Positions 9,362 to 19,748 are shown, counted from the first letter of the stretch. The stretch is 64,000 bases of DNA from DAHUYF01 sp035553515 (GCA_035553515.1 DATNDG010000006.1:1-64000); one strand, 5' to 3'. The notes: generated from the letters alone by a model not told the origin. Made by a program: numbers and translations.

Positions 9362-9961
9362 ATGTCGAGCGACGGCCCGATATCCGCGGCCGCCGACCCG
9401 TCGGGCGCCGGTAAGGCACAGGTTTCTCTGCCCACGCTGATCGCCGTCTTCGCCAAGATCGGCCTTATGAGCTTCGGCGGCGCACTCTCGGGATGGATGT
9501 ATCGCGAGATCGTGCAGCGCCGGCACTGGCTCGCGGAAGACGAGTTCCTGAGCGGGCTGGCGCTCGGCCAGATCATGCCGGGCGCCAATGTGGCGAACTT
9601 GTCGCTCTTCATCGGACAGCGGCTGCGCGGCGGCAGCGGCGCGATCGCAGCGCTGGGCGGGATGCTGCTCCCGCCGATGGTGCTCGTGGTGGTGCTGGCC
9701 GCGCTTTATCTGCGGCTGGGCGATGTCGTCTGGCTGCATCGGCTGGTCGGCGGCGTCGCCGCTTCGGCCATCGGGCTCACCGCAATGGTCGGCATCCGCG
9801 CCACGCGCCGCGTCGAGCGGCGGCGAGCGCCGTTGGCCGTGCTCCTCGTGATTTTCATCGCGGTGGGCGTGTTGCGCTGGCCGATGGTGCCCGTGGTGCT
9901 CTGCCTCACGCCCGTAAGCCTGGCGTTCGCCTATCTCGCCCTCAAGCAACGCCATGCGTGA
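9362..9961 (+). CDS. Chromate transporter, N-terminal half subunit
   Basis: A 199-residue membrane protein with one CHR domain (PF02417). The family motif GLMSFGGALSGW near residue 36, WLAEDEFLSGLALGQIMPG and NLSLFIGQRLRG are present, followed by about four to five membrane segments. This is the short-chain CHR form, which works as a pair with a second half encoded next to it. Such pairs export chromate or related oxyanions, though many homologues are uncharacterised. It overlaps the next gene by 8 nt and starts 9 nt after pyk. Confidence 0.88.
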   Translation: MSSDGPISAAADPSGAGKAQVSLPTLIAVFAKIGLMSFGGALSGWMYREIVQRRHWLAEDEFLSGLALGQIMPGANVANLSLFIGQRLRGGSGAIAALGGMLLPPMVLVVVLAALYLRLGDVVWLHRLVGGVAASAIGLTAMVGIRATRRVERRRAPLAVLLVIFIAVGVLRWPMVPVVLCLTPVSLAFAYLALKQRHA

Positions 9962-10478
9962 TTCGCTTCTCTCGCTCATCCTCGTCTTCGTGCCGCTATC
10001 GCTGCTCTCGGTAGGTGGCGGCCCCAGCATCCTCGCCGGCATCGATCATGCCGTCTCGGCGCGCGGCTGGATGAGCCAGCGAGATTTCATCGACCTCTTC
10101 GCCATCGCCCGCGCGGCGCCCGGGCCGGGCGTGCTGCTGGCGACCCTGGTCGGCTGGAAGGTCGCCGGCATCCCCGGCGCGGCCGTCGCTTCGCTTGCGC
10201 TCTTCCTCCCCTCCTCGCTCCTCTACTATGCCGTCGCCCGGCACTGGAGCGCCCATCGCGGCAAGCTCTGGCACAGCGCGCTCGAGCGCGGCCTCGCGCC
10301 GATCGCGGCCGCGCTGATCCTGGCCGGCTCGCTGGTGATCCTGCGCGCAAGCGGGACGGATTACACGCTCTGGGCCATCGCCGCCGCTTCCACCGCTATC
10401 CTGCTGTGGCGGCCGAAGCTCAACCCGCTCTGGGTGCTCGCGGCAGGCGGCATCGCGGCGATGCTGACCGGCGGGTGA
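9954..10478 (+). CDS. Chromate transporter, C-terminal half subunit
   Basis: A 174-residue membrane protein and the partner of the preceding half-size CHR protein. It carries the second-half motifs SVGGGPSILAGI, RDFIDLFAIARAAPGPG and LVGWKVAGIPGA, then hydrophobic helices to the end. The 8-nt overlap with the upstream half implies coupled translation and a heterodimer. Long-chain ChrA proteins carry both halves in one chain; here they are split. It converges with the cyclase gene, with only 4 nt between stops. Confidence 0.88.
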   Translation: MRDSLLSLILVFVPLSLLSVGGGPSILAGIDHAVSARGWMSQRDFIDLFAIARAAPGPGVLLATLVGWKVAGIPGAAVASLALFLPSSLLYYAVARHWSAHRGKLWHSALERGLAPIAAALILAGSLVILRASGTDYTLWAIAAASTAILLWRPKLNPLWVLAAGGIAAMLTGG

Positions 10479-10482
10479 GAGG

Positions 10483-12285
10483 CTAAGCTCGAGGGCCGAG
10501 GCGGCGGAAGCGCAGCGGCTCGCTGATGCCGCGCAGGCTCACCGCATCGGCGAGCGCATCGCGCCCGGCGAGCGTCGCCGCGGCATCGGCGTCTTCCAAC
10601 ACCGCCTCCGAGATCAACACCTCGCCCCCGGCGCATTGATGCTCGAGCCGCGAGGCCGTGTTGACCGCCGCGCCGAAATAGTCGAGCACATCCGCCGTCG
10701 TCACCGCGATGCAGGAGCCGGCATGCAGCCCGATCTTCAATAGGATCCCGCCATCGGCGCGGCCGGCATTGAAGGCTGCGATGCCGTCCTGGATCGCCAG
10801 CGCCGCGCGCACGGCATCCGCGGGATCGTGGAACGCAGCCATCACCGCATCGCCGGCCGTCTTGACCACAGCGCCGCCATGCTGCTGCACGCGCTCCGAC
10901 AGAAAGGCGAAATGGTCGCGCACCAGCCGAAAGGCGCGGGCGTCGCCCAGCTCTTCATAGAGCCTGGTCGAGCCCTGCAGATCGGTGAACATGATGGTCA
11001 CCCGGCCAATCTCGATATTGTCGCCGGGGCGCAGCAACTGCTCCGGGCAGAGTCGGCGGAAGGCGGGCATGGCGATCACGCGCTCGCCGGTGAGCGCATC
11101 GCGCGCCCAGCGGCGATCCTCGACCACAAAGAAGAGCGAGCGATCGGTGTCGTTGCGGATGAGCAGCTCGCCGACGGTACCGGGGGCAAGCGGCGCGATG
11201 CCCGAAGACGTCGCACGCAACTCGGGCATCCGGCCATCGGCACCGAGCTCGAAATCGGCCGAATCGCCGGCTTCGACGGTGCGGAACCGGTAAGGACCCG
11301 GCGGCAAGGCGAGCGCGAAGCGTACACTCGATTGCGCCCGGACCTCAGCCTGGAACTTCACATGCGGCGTCGTCCCGGGACCGAGCGCGCAGAGTTCGCC
11401 CTCAGGCAAGCGTCGCACCCACGGCTCGGGGCGGAAAGTGAGCTCGACATTCCGCGTGAAATCCCGCTGATAGTCGATGTTGCAGGACGGGCAATGCGCG
11501 CCGTCCGGCAGCTCGTGCAAATGCCGGACGCGCAACTTGGCGCCGCGGCAGCGAGGACAAAGGAGGTCCCAGCTCATGGCCAGGACGCCGCGCTTGTGCG
11601 CGGCAAGAAAGAGTTCGACCGCGGCCGACGGCACCGCTCCCCACTGTGTCGCGAGCGTCAGCGGCCGCAGGCTGCGCAGCACGACGCCGGGCGCGCGCGC
11701 CAGGAGATCGACGAGTTTTACTGCAAGCCTCTGGCTGGCGGCATCGCCGGAGAGCGATGCGAGCAGAGCATCGAGCCGGCGCCGTGCCGGCGGCTCGAGC
11801 AGGTCGCGCGTTGCCGGGCCCGGCAAGCCGCCGTTTGCGGCCGCATCGCCGATCATCCGCTCGATAAGGGCGACGCGCTTGTCGGCTTCGCGCTTCAAGA
11901 TGCCGCTCGCCTTCGCCGCCAATCCGGCCAAGCCCGCGCATTCGATCTCGCCGCTGAAGAGAACGCGGCAGCCACCCGGCTCCGCAAAGAGCTCGCAGCG
12001 CGCCTCGAACTGCCGCATCGGCCCCGAAAGAAACCGCCGCCGCTCGACCAGGTAGCGGTTCTCCTCCCATTCGCCCCAGCCTTCCTCCCAGCTCAGCGTC
12101 AACGGGCCGAGCTTACCAGTGGCGATGCGGCGCACACGGCCATCCGGCTCGAGCGCCTCCTGAAGCTGATAGGGCGGAAGGCCGGCCAGCTCGTTGACGC
12201 GCGCGCTGTCGGCCACGAACGGCCAGACCACGTCCGGCGCATGGGGAAAGCGCCGCTCCTCGCGATAGCGGAAGATCGTTCTCAT
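10483..12285 (-). CDS. Class III adenylate/guanylate cyclase with SRPBCC-like and zinc-ribbon N-terminal region
   Basis: A 600-residue soluble protein. The C-terminal part, from about residue 428, is a class III nucleotide cyclase: VTIMFTDLQGST has the first metal Asp, VKTAGDAVMAAF the substrate Lys and second Asp, and YFGAAVNTASRLE the transition-state Asn and Arg, so it looks active. The first 150 residues resemble a START/SRPBCC lipid-binding fold (HAPDVVWPFVADSARVNELAG). The middle matches DUF5939-type proteins and has a CPRC...CPSC zinc ribbon near residues 255-285. No membrane segment is seen. The Lys and Asp in the substrate site suggest ATP as substrate. The N-terminal half probably senses a hydrophobic ligand or partner, which is inference. 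It lies 95 nt after the EamA gene on the same strand. Confidence 0.88.
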   Translation of the reverse strand: MRTIFRYREERRFPHAPDVVWPFVADSARVNELAGLPPYQLQEALEPDGRVRRIATGKLGPLTLSWEEGWGEWEENRYLVERRRFLSGPMRQFEARCELFAEPGGCRVLFSGEIECAGLAGLAAKASGILKREADKRVALIERMIGDAAANGGLPGPATRDLLEPPARRRLDALLASLSGDAASQRLAVKLVDLLARAPGVVLRSLRPLTLATQWGAVPSAAVELFLAAHKRGVLAMSWDLLCPRCRGAKLRVRHLHELPDGAHCPSCNIDYQRDFTRNVELTFRPEPWVRRLPEGELCALGPGTTPHVKFQAEVRAQSSVRFALALPPGPYRFRTVEAGDSADFELGADGRMPELRATSSGIAPLAPGTVGELLIRNDTDRSLFFVVEDRRWARDALTGERVIAMPAFRRLCPEQLLRPGDNIEIGRVTIMFTDLQGSTRLYEELGDARAFRLVRDHFAFLSERVQQHGGAVVKTAGDAVMAAFHDPADAVRAALAIQDGIAAFNAGRADGGILLKIGLHAGSCIAVTTADVLDYFGAAVNTASRLEHQCAGGEVLISEAVLEDADAAATLAGRDALADAVSLRGISEPLRFRRLGPRA

Positions 12286-12380
12286 CTGACGCCGACGAGC
12301 CCAGTGCCGCCTTGGGGCGGCATCATATCACGCTCTCTCCGCCAAGGTGACGGGGGCCTCCAGCGCTCGGCCGGGTGCCG

Positions 12381-13238
12381 TCATCCCAGCGTCAGGGCTG
12401 CAAGCGCGGCCGTCGCGACGCACAGACCGGCGATCTTGCGCAGGCTCAGCGTCTCGCCGAAGAAGGCTATGCCGAGCACGGCGGCAATGACGAAGCCCAT
12501 CTGGGCGATCGGCACGACGACGCTCGCATCGCCGCGCTGCAGTCCGTGCAGGAGGAAGAGCGAGGCGGCGACGAGCACGATGGCGGCCGGGAGCGAATGC
12601 CGGAAGAGGCCGCGGGCCGGCCGGATCGTCCCGTTCACCGCAAAGGTCGTGGCGGTCAGCAGCGAGCTGAAGACAACGGCTTGCGCCGCCAGCATGGTTT
12701 CCGGCGTCGCCCCGGCGATGAGCCCGAGCTTGTAGCAGAAATTGGCCACGCCCACGGCGAGCGTCGCCAGCGTCACCTGGAGGAGCGGGCGACGCGCGAG
12801 AAGCGGATCCGCGCTGCCGAGGGGTGCTGCGCCGCCGAGCAGCAGCCAGGCGGCGAGAAGCGCCAGCAGAAACCCTGCGGCCTTACTTGCGGTCAGCGGC
12901 TCGCTGAGCCAGAGAATGGCGAGCGCCGCGGTGATGATGAAGTTGAGGCGGAAGACCGGCGCGACGATGCTGACGGCGCCCACCCGCAGGCTGCGAACGT
13001 AGTTGTAGAAGCCGACGAGGACGAAGAGGCCGGCGAGGCAACCCCAAAGCGCGGCGGGCTCGAGGTGCAGATTGCCGGTTCCCCAGGCATAAAAGAGGAT
13101 CGCCGGGCAGAAGCACCAGGCCTGCACCATCAGGAAATATTCGGGCTTCAGACCGGCGGCGGCGGCGCGCTTGTAGATGAGATCGCCGATGCCGTAACAG
13201 ACCAGCGCCGCCAGGGCATAGGCGATGCCGCCGCTCAT
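12381..13238 (-). CDS. EamA/DMT-superfamily transporter in the thiC operon
   Basis: A 285-residue inner-membrane protein with about ten hydrophobic segments arranged as two EamA repeats. The second repeat includes VVVPIAQMGFVIAAVLGIAFFGE, shown here only in part as AQMGFVIAAVLG. Transport direction and substrate are not evident from the family alone. It is the third gene downstream of the TPP riboswitch, starting 34 nt after the Nudix stop and on the same strand, with no terminator between. Uptake or release of thiamine, HMP or a related pyrimidine is therefore a reasonable inference, not established. Confidence 0.85.
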   Translation of the reverse strand: MSGGIAYALAALVCYGIGDLIYKRAAAAGLKPEYFLMVQAWCFCPAILFYAWGTGNLHLEPAALWGCLAGLFVLVGFYNYVRSLRVGAVSIVAPVFRLNFIITAALAILWLSEPLTASKAAGFLLALLAAWLLLGGAAPLGSADPLLARRPLLQVTLATLAVGVANFCYKLGLIAGATPETMLAAQAVVFSSLLTATTFAVNGTIRPARGLFRHSLPAAIVLVAASLFLLHGLQRGDASVVVPIAQMGFVIAAVLGIAFFGETLSLRKIAGLCVATAALAALTLG

Positions 13239-13272
13239 CCGCCCGTCCCGCGAGCGTCAACCCTGGGATTGG

Positions 13273-13709
13273 TCAGGATCCGAGGGCGAGCGCCATCACC
13301 TCCTCGACGCGATCGAAGAGCGGCAGAGCTTGGGCCTTCATCTCCTCGGGCGTGAGCCAGGCGAGAGCGGTCGCATCCTCGATCGGCTCGCCCTCGCCCT
13401 CCCGCCATTCGAGAAGCACCACCACCAGTGTGAAATGCACCTTGATGCGGCCGGCCTCGTCGCGGCGCATGGTGTCGAAGACGGTGAGCGTCCGCACCGG
13501 CTTGGCGATGATGCCCGTCTCTTCGAGCAGCTCGCGCGCGGCACAGGCCTGAACCGTCTCGCCGAGCTCCTGCATACCGCCGGGGAAGCCCCAGCGCCCG
13601 ATGCCCGGCGGCACCGAGCGCTGCGCCAGCAGGATGCGCTCGCCGCGGCGTACCACGGCAAGGCAGCCGAGGACCGGCCGCGCGGGATAGAGCCGGTCCC
13701 CGCTCTTGC

Positions 13710-13713
<4 letters not shown>
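13273..13713 (-). CDS. Nudix hydrolase coupled to thiC
   Basis: A 146-residue cytosolic hydrolase. The full Nudix box is visible: GGMQELGE, seven residues, then RELLEETGI, around residues 45-68. The protein begins with GTG at 13713, whose last two bases are shared with the thiC stop (GTGA, 4-nt overlap), so translation is coupled to thiC. An N-terminal YPARPVLGCLAVV strand and a RSVPPGIGRWGFPGG loop are typical. E. coli NudJ, a Nudix enzyme, hydrolyses HMP-PP and TPP. With its location this suggests a role in pyrimidine pyrophosphate salvage or control, but NADH or nucleotide substrates are also possible. Confidence 0.9.
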
Positions 13714-15542
<1,829 letters not shown>

Positions 15543-15638
15543 GGTGATCTCCTTCTCCCGACGGAGCGGTGTAACAGGAGATCCGGTGCCTGCGGAGTTG
15601 AGGGGCGCTCTTCGGCGATAGTGCTCGAGCCGCGCCGT

Positions 15639-15738
15639 TCCTGTCCCTACGCCGGTACGATCCGGATCAGGTTCAAAGGGTTCCCACGTCGCCAACGGCA
15701 GGAGTGGTGTCTCAGCCCCTTAACGGGGCTCCCCTTGG
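15639..15738 (-). promoter_or_regulatory. TPP riboswitch (THI element) upstream of thiC
   Basis: Read on the minus strand, the leader contains GGGGAGCC, then GGCTGAGA, ACCCTTTGAACCTGATC and CCGGCGTAGGGA. These are the conserved blocks of the TPP aptamer (pyrimidine-sensing J3-2 CTGAGA and the GAACCTGATC ... GTAGGGA arm). It ends about 97 nt before the thiC start, leaving room for an expression platform. It should switch off thiC, the Nudix gene and the EamA gene when thiamine diphosphate is plentiful. Confidence 0.95.
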
Positions 15739-15773
15739 AATCGTCCTAGTATTCCGATGCCGACGGGGCTGCG

Positions 15774-16148
15774 TCAAGCGGTCGCTGTACCGGCGCTACG
15801 CCGCAGGACGTCCAATCGCAGGGGCAGCGGCGGGCCCAGCCAGAGGGCGAAGCGGGCGTGGTCGTCGTAATCATTGCCGGTCAGCGGATGGACGAGCACG
15901 GTGAGCTCGCCGCGGTTGAGCATGAGCCAAGGCAGAACAAGCGGCAGCTCGGCCGGCGCGAACGCCACCTGATACATTGCCGTCGGATGCGGTCCGACCG
16001 GCTCGTCATGCCAATTGCCGAGGCGTACCTGAAAGCGCGCGCCGAGCTCGGTGCGCAACCGCTCCGCCACCGCCCGCGTCGCCGGCGCATAGTAGATATG
16101 CGCGTGATAGCCCTCGATGCTGGCGGCGTCGATCATGCCCTCTGCCAT
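15774..16148 (-). CDS. DOPA 4,5-dioxygenase family protein
   Basis: A 124-residue protein matching the small DOPA-4,5-dioxygenase-like family, which resembles extradiol ring-cleavage enzymes of fungal betalamic acid synthesis. Conserved histidines appear in GYHAHIYY, NWHDEPVGPHPTAMYQ and VLVHPLTGNDYDDH. The GGGGAGG ribosome site supports the start at 16148. It ends 36 nt before the outer edge of the thiC riboswitch and is divergent from the amidase gene. The actual substrate in bacteria is unknown, and a role as a metal-binding phenolic oxygenase is inferred. Confidence 0.85.
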   Translation of the reverse strand: MAEGMIDAASIEGYHAHIYYAPATRAVAERLRTELGARFQVRLGNWHDEPVGPHPTAMYQVAFAPAELPLVLPWLMLNRGELTVLVHPLTGNDYDDHARFALWLGPPLPLRLDVLRRSAGTATA

Positions 16149-16257
16149 GGCGAGAGACCTCCCCTGCGCAAATCGGCTGACGGCCCAGCATAGAAGGGAG
16201 TCGACGCGGAGCGCCATCGCTGCTGGAATGCGCGGCAAACGCCTGGGAGATGTCGCC

Positions 16258-17541
16258 ATGTCCGAGTTTTTCCGCCTGTCCGCCAGCGAAGCCGCCCAGC
16301 GTATCGCGGCGGGCACGCTCAGCGCCGTCGCGCTCGCCCAATCCTGCCTCGAGCGCATCGAAGAGCGCGAAGGCGCCATCGGCGCCTGGGCGCATATCGA
16401 TCCCGATAAGGCGTTGGCCGAAGCGCGGGCGCGAGACCAGGCGGGCCCGCGCGGGTTGCTGCACGGCATCCCGCTCGGCGTCAAGGACATCATGGACACC
16501 GCGGACATGCCGACGGGCTACGGCTCGCGCGCCTATCACGACTGGCGGCCTGCCGGCGACGCCGCGTGCGTTGCGCTCGCGCGCGCTGCAGGCGCGGTCA
16601 TTCTCGGCAAGACGGTGACCACCGAGTTCGCTGCCCTCAGCCCGGGCAAGACGCGCAATCCGCACAACCCGGCGCACACGCCCGGCGGATCGTCGAGCGG
16701 CTCGGCCGCAGGCGTCGCCGACTCGATGATGCCTCTCGCCTTCGGCACGCAGACCGCCGGTTCGGTCCTGCGCCCGGCCTCGTTTTGTGGCGTCGTCGGC
16801 ATGAAGCCGAGCTTCGGCCTCATCGCCACCGCCGGGACCAAGGTGCTGGCGCCGAGTCTCGATACGATCGGCGGCTTTGCGCGCAGCGTCGCCGATATGG
16901 CGCTCTTCCTCGCGGCGCTCACCGATCGGCCGGAGCTGCGGCCCAAAGAGCCGGCCGCTCGGCCGCGCATCGGCATCTACCGACCTGCTCCGTGGAAAGA
17001 GGCACAGCCCGCGACGCTCGCCGCGATCGATGAGGCGCGCGAGAAGCTCGGCCGGGCCGGCGCCCGCATCAGCGAGCGGGCACCCTTCCCGGCCTTTGAC
17101 GACCTTGCCGCGGCGCAGATGGTGATCATGAATTACGAGGCAGTGCGCAACCTTGCCTGGGAACGGCTCAACCGGGCCAACGAGATCATGCCTCGCACCG
17201 CGGCGCTGCTGGCCGAAGGGCTCGCCATCCCGACCAACGCCTACGACGCGGCGCGCGCCACCGCGGCCGGCGCGCGCGCGCAGCTCGACGCTTTCTTCGA
17301 CGGGCTCGATGCGGTGCTGGTGCCCGCGGCGCCGGGCGAGGCGCCTCCTCTCGCCACCACCGGCGACCCGGTCTTCAACCGTCCCTGGACGCTGCTGCAT
17401 CTGCCCTGCATCGCGCTGCCCGGTCATCGCGGGCCGAACGGGCTCCCGGTGGGCGTACAGCTTGTTGCCCGACCAGGGGCGGATGCGCAGCTGCTCGCGA
17501 TCGCGCTCTTCGCCGAAGCGGCGTTCGGCGCCGGCGCGTGA
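16258..17541 (+). CDS. Amidase (amidase-signature family)
   Basis: A 427-residue hydrolase of the GatA/AtzF-like amidase-signature family. The Ser-cisSer-Lys triad is visible: Lys76 in GIPLGVKDIMD, the cis-Ser at about 145 in GGSSSGSAAG, and nucleophile Ser169 in GTQTAGSVLRPASFCG. The protein is shorter than GatA (about 480-490) and lies away from gatB/gatC, so it is a catabolic or detoxifying amidase rather than the tRNA amidotransferase subunit. The start at 16258 has GGGAGA upstream and fits the family N-terminus. Its stop overlaps the start of the next transporter gene. Confidence 0.92.
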   Translation: MSEFFRLSASEAAQRIAAGTLSAVALAQSCLERIEEREGAIGAWAHIDPDKALAEARARDQAGPRGLLHGIPLGVKDIMDTADMPTGYGSRAYHDWRPAGDAACVALARAAGAVILGKTVTTEFAALSPGKTRNPHNPAHTPGGSSSGSAAGVADSMMPLAFGTQTAGSVLRPASFCGVVGMKPSFGLIATAGTKVLAPSLDTIGGFARSVADMALFLAALTDRPELRPKEPAARPRIGIYRPAPWKEAQPATLAAIDEAREKLGRAGARISERAPFPAFDDLAAAQMVIMNYEAVRNLAWERLNRANEIMPRTAALLAEGLAIPTNAYDAARATAAGARAQLDAFFDGLDAVLVPAAPGEAPPLATTGDPVFNRPWTLLHLPCIALPGHRGPNGLPVGVQLVARPGADAQLLAIALFAEAAFGAGA

Positions 17542-18452
17542 GCACCGCGCCGCTCGCCGCGGAGCGCCGACCGGCGCAGGCGGCGTTGTTGCTGCTGGCG
17601 ATGACGAGCCTGTTCTGGGGGCTGAACTGGCCGGTCATGAAGCTGGCGCTCACCGGCATACCGGTGCTGCCCTTTCGCGCAATCTGCCTGCTCGTCGCCG
17701 GCCCCACCATGCTGACAATCGCCCGGCTGCGCGGCGACAGCCTGAGGCTTTCCCGGGGCGAGGCGCTGCGCCTCACGCTCGCGGCGTTCTTCAATGTGAC
17801 GCTCTGGCATCTCTCGACCGCCTATGGCGTATCGAAGATGCCCGCCGGACGGGCGAGCATCATCGCCTACACCATGCCGGCCTGGGCGAGCCTCTTCGGC
17901 GCGCTGTTCCTCGGCGAAAAACTCACCTGGTCGCGCGTGGCGGCGCTGGTTCTCGGCATGGGCGGTGTCGCAGCCCTGCTGCTGCCGGAATTGCATGCCA
18001 TCCGTGCGGCGCCGCTGGGCGCCGCTTCAATGATCCTCGCCGCCCTTTCCTGGGCCGCCGGAACGGTGGTGACGAAGCGCTACCACTGGACGGGGTCGGT
18101 CGCGGCGCTGACCGGCTGGCAGATTTGCCTGGGCGGCGCCCCGATCGTCGCGGCGGCACTGATCATCGGGCCCTTTCCCGGTCTCGCCCGTGCCGATGCC
18201 GAGACGCTTGCCGCACTCGGCTATGTCATTTTCTGCGGCATGGTGATCGGACAATGGGGCTGGTTCGCCGTCCTGGCGCGGCTTCCCGTGGCGCGCGCGT
18301 CCATCGGCACGCTTGCCATTCCGATCATCGGCGTCTTGTCCTCGACGCTGCTGCTCGGCGAGAGGCTCGGGCCGCCGGAGCTCGTGGCGCTCGCCCTGGT
18401 GGTGGCGGCGCTGTCCCTGGCGCTGCGGCCGGGGGCGCCTGCACGATCGTGA
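17538..18452 (+). CDS. EamA/DMT-superfamily transporter
   Basis: A 304-residue membrane protein with ten predicted segments in two EamA repeats (LFWGLNWPVMKLAL and YGVSKMPAGRASIIAYTMP in the first, LSWAAGTVVTKRYHW in the second). It starts with GTG overlapping the amidase stop by 4 nt, so the two are translated together. The transporter may bring in or release the amidase substrate or product, but this family transports many metabolites and no substrate can be named. Confidence 0.88.
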   Translation: MSTAPLAAERRPAQAALLLLAMTSLFWGLNWPVMKLALTGIPVLPFRAICLLVAGPTMLTIARLRGDSLRLSRGEALRLTLAAFFNVTLWHLSTAYGVSKMPAGRASIIAYTMPAWASLFGALFLGEKLTWSRVAALVLGMGGVAALLLPELHAIRAAPLGAASMILAALSWAAGTVVTKRYHWTGSVAALTGWQICLGGAPIVAAALIIGPFPGLARADAETLAALGYVIFCGMVIGQWGWFAVLARLPVARASIGTLAIPIIGVLSSTLLLGERLGPPELVALALVVAALSLALRPGAPARS

Positions 18453-18496
18453 GCGGAGCGTTGCAAGAAGGCGCGCGATGCGGCAGCTTCAGGGCG

Positions 18497-18808
18497 ATGC
18501 GCCTCCACCGGATCGCCGCGATGCTCTTGCTGCTGCCGCTCCTCGCAGAGTGTTCGCTGCCGCCATTCGAGACGGTGCCCCCTCAGCTCACTCCGGCGCA
18601 ACAGCAGGTCGCCAAATCGGACGGGACCGAGGCGCGTGTCGCGATCTGCTATAACGCCTTCACCACCACCGCGGAACGCGTGCGTGCCATGGCCCAGGCG
18701 AGCTGCGGCGAGGGCATGGTGCCGCACGCGACGGGCCGCGATATGCTGCTCAGCAATTGCCCCCTGCTTCTGCCGGAGCGCGCGACCTTCGCTTGCGTCA
18801 AATCCTGA
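18497..18808 (+). CDS. Small exported or lipoprotein-like hypothetical protein
   Basis: A 103-residue protein of unknown function. It starts MRLHRIAAMLLLLPLLAEC, a hydrophobic leader ending in Leu-Ala-Glu-Cys, which is close to a lipobox but has Glu just before Cys where Gly/Ala is usual. Lipidation is therefore uncertain. The mature part has four further cysteines (ICYNAF, SCGEG, SNCPLL, FACVK) that could form two disulfides in the periplasm. It lies 44 nt after the EamA gene and may be cotranscribed with it. No family is recognised. Confidence 0.65.
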   Translation: MRLHRIAAMLLLLPLLAECSLPPFETVPPQLTPAQQQVAKSDGTEARVAICYNAFTTTAERVRAMAQASCGEGMVPHATGRDMLLSNCPLLLPERATFACVKS

Positions 18809-18906
18809 CGACATTGTGATCGCGGCATCGATGACCGTCACCGGCCCCGCTGTTAGGCTCGGCAGACGATCCAGCCAAGAAAACAAGTTGCCCAGGAGGA
18901 ACCGTC

Positions 18907-19371
18907 ATGAGCATTCCCGAGACGCTGGCGCCGCGCCTCATCGTCCCAAGCCTTGCCGGGGTCTACCGGTCGCTCGCGCCTTACAGCTATGCGTTCATGC
19001 GCTTCTGCGTCGGCGCGATGCTGGTGCCGCATGGCTATGCGAAACTCATCCACGGCGGAGCGGCTGCGCTCGCCAAAGCGGATTTCGCCAGATGGGGTTT
19101 TCCAGCGCCGCTTGCCTGGGCGCATTGGATCGCCGTGCTCGAATTCGTCGGCGGAGCCCTGTTGGCGATCGGCTTCCTGACGCGACCGGTTGCCTTTCTC
19201 ATCGCCGTCGAGATGGCGGTCGCGGTGCTTGCCGTGCATCTGCCCAACGGCTTCTTCTGGACCGTGAAAGGCTACGAGTACCCGCTGCTGTGGGGCTTGC
19301 TGGCGTTGGCGATCGTCTTCCGCGGCGGCGACCGGCTATCGGTGGACCGCGCCATCGGCAGCGAGTTCTGA
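18907..19371 (+). CDS. DoxX family membrane protein
   Basis: A 154-residue inner-membrane protein of the DoxX family with four hydrophobic helices. Visible landmarks are the FMRFCVGAMLVPHGYAKL first helix and loop, FVGGALLAIGFLTRPVA, and HLPNGFFW before the last helix. DoxX relatives act in thiosulfate:quinone oxidoreduction, oxidative stress membrane complexes or are uncharacterised, so the role here is open. An AGGAGG ribosome site lies before the ATG. A strong bidirectional terminator follows 40 nt after the stop. Confidence 0.88.
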   Translation: MSIPETLAPRLIVPSLAGVYRSLAPYSYAFMRFCVGAMLVPHGYAKLIHGGAAALAKADFARWGFPAPLAWAHWIAVLEFVGGALLAIGFLTRPVAFLIAVEMAVAVLAVHLPNGFFWTVKGYEYPLLWGLLALAIVFRGGDRLSVDRAIGSEF

Positions 19372-19410
19372 GCTGGGACTGCGCCGGGATTCCGTCCGGC
19401 GCCCTGAATC

Positions 19411-19448
19411 AAAAGGCCCCCGGGAGCGTACCTCCCCGGGGGCCTTTT
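19411..19448. terminator. Bidirectional intrinsic terminator
   Basis: A perfect 14-bp inverted repeat AAAAGGCCCCCGGG / CCCGGGGGCCTTTT with a 10-nt loop lies between doxX (+) and the Lys-rich protein gene (-). The A and T ends give U-runs in both directions, so it should stop both converging transcripts. Confidence 0.93.
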
Positions 19449-19463
19449 CGCCGGCAATGCCGA

Positions 19464-19748
19464 TCAGGCTTGATTCGGCTTCTTCATCGGGGCCTTCTTG
19501 GCCGCCTTCTTCTTGGTGGTGGCCTTCTTGACGACCTTCTTGTGCGTCGACTTCTTCGCCACCTTCTTCTTGGGGGTCGCCTTCTTGGCGGTCTTGTGAG
19601 TAGCCTTCTTCACCGTCGGCTTCTGCGTGTGAGTCTGAGGCTGGGGCTGGGTCTGAGTCTGATTCTGGGTCTGCGCCTGAGCCAGCACCGGGACGGTCGA
19701 TGCGGCAATGAACGAGAGCAGGGCAAACGCGGAAATAAGCGCCTTCAT
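19464..19748 (-). CDS. Exported lysine-rich repeat protein
   Basis: A 94-residue protein with a clear signal peptide (MKALISAFALLSFIAASTVPVLA, about 23 residues). A Gln/Thr-rich spacer of QTQ repeats follows, then a tail of lysine-rich KKA/KKAT/KKVAKK repeats like histone H1 or AlgP-type tails. The signal peptide means the basic part should act outside the cytoplasm, for instance binding acidic envelope polymers, lipopolysaccharide or extracellular DNA; that is inference. The Thr/His-containing repeats (KKATHKT, KKSTHKK) may have arisen by internal duplication. It ends just before the bidirectional terminator. Confidence 0.8.
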   Translation of the reverse strand: MKALISAFALLSFIAASTVPVLAQAQTQNQTQTQPQPQTHTQKPTVKKATHKTAKKATPKKKVAKKSTHKKVVKKATTKKKAAKKAPMKKPNQA

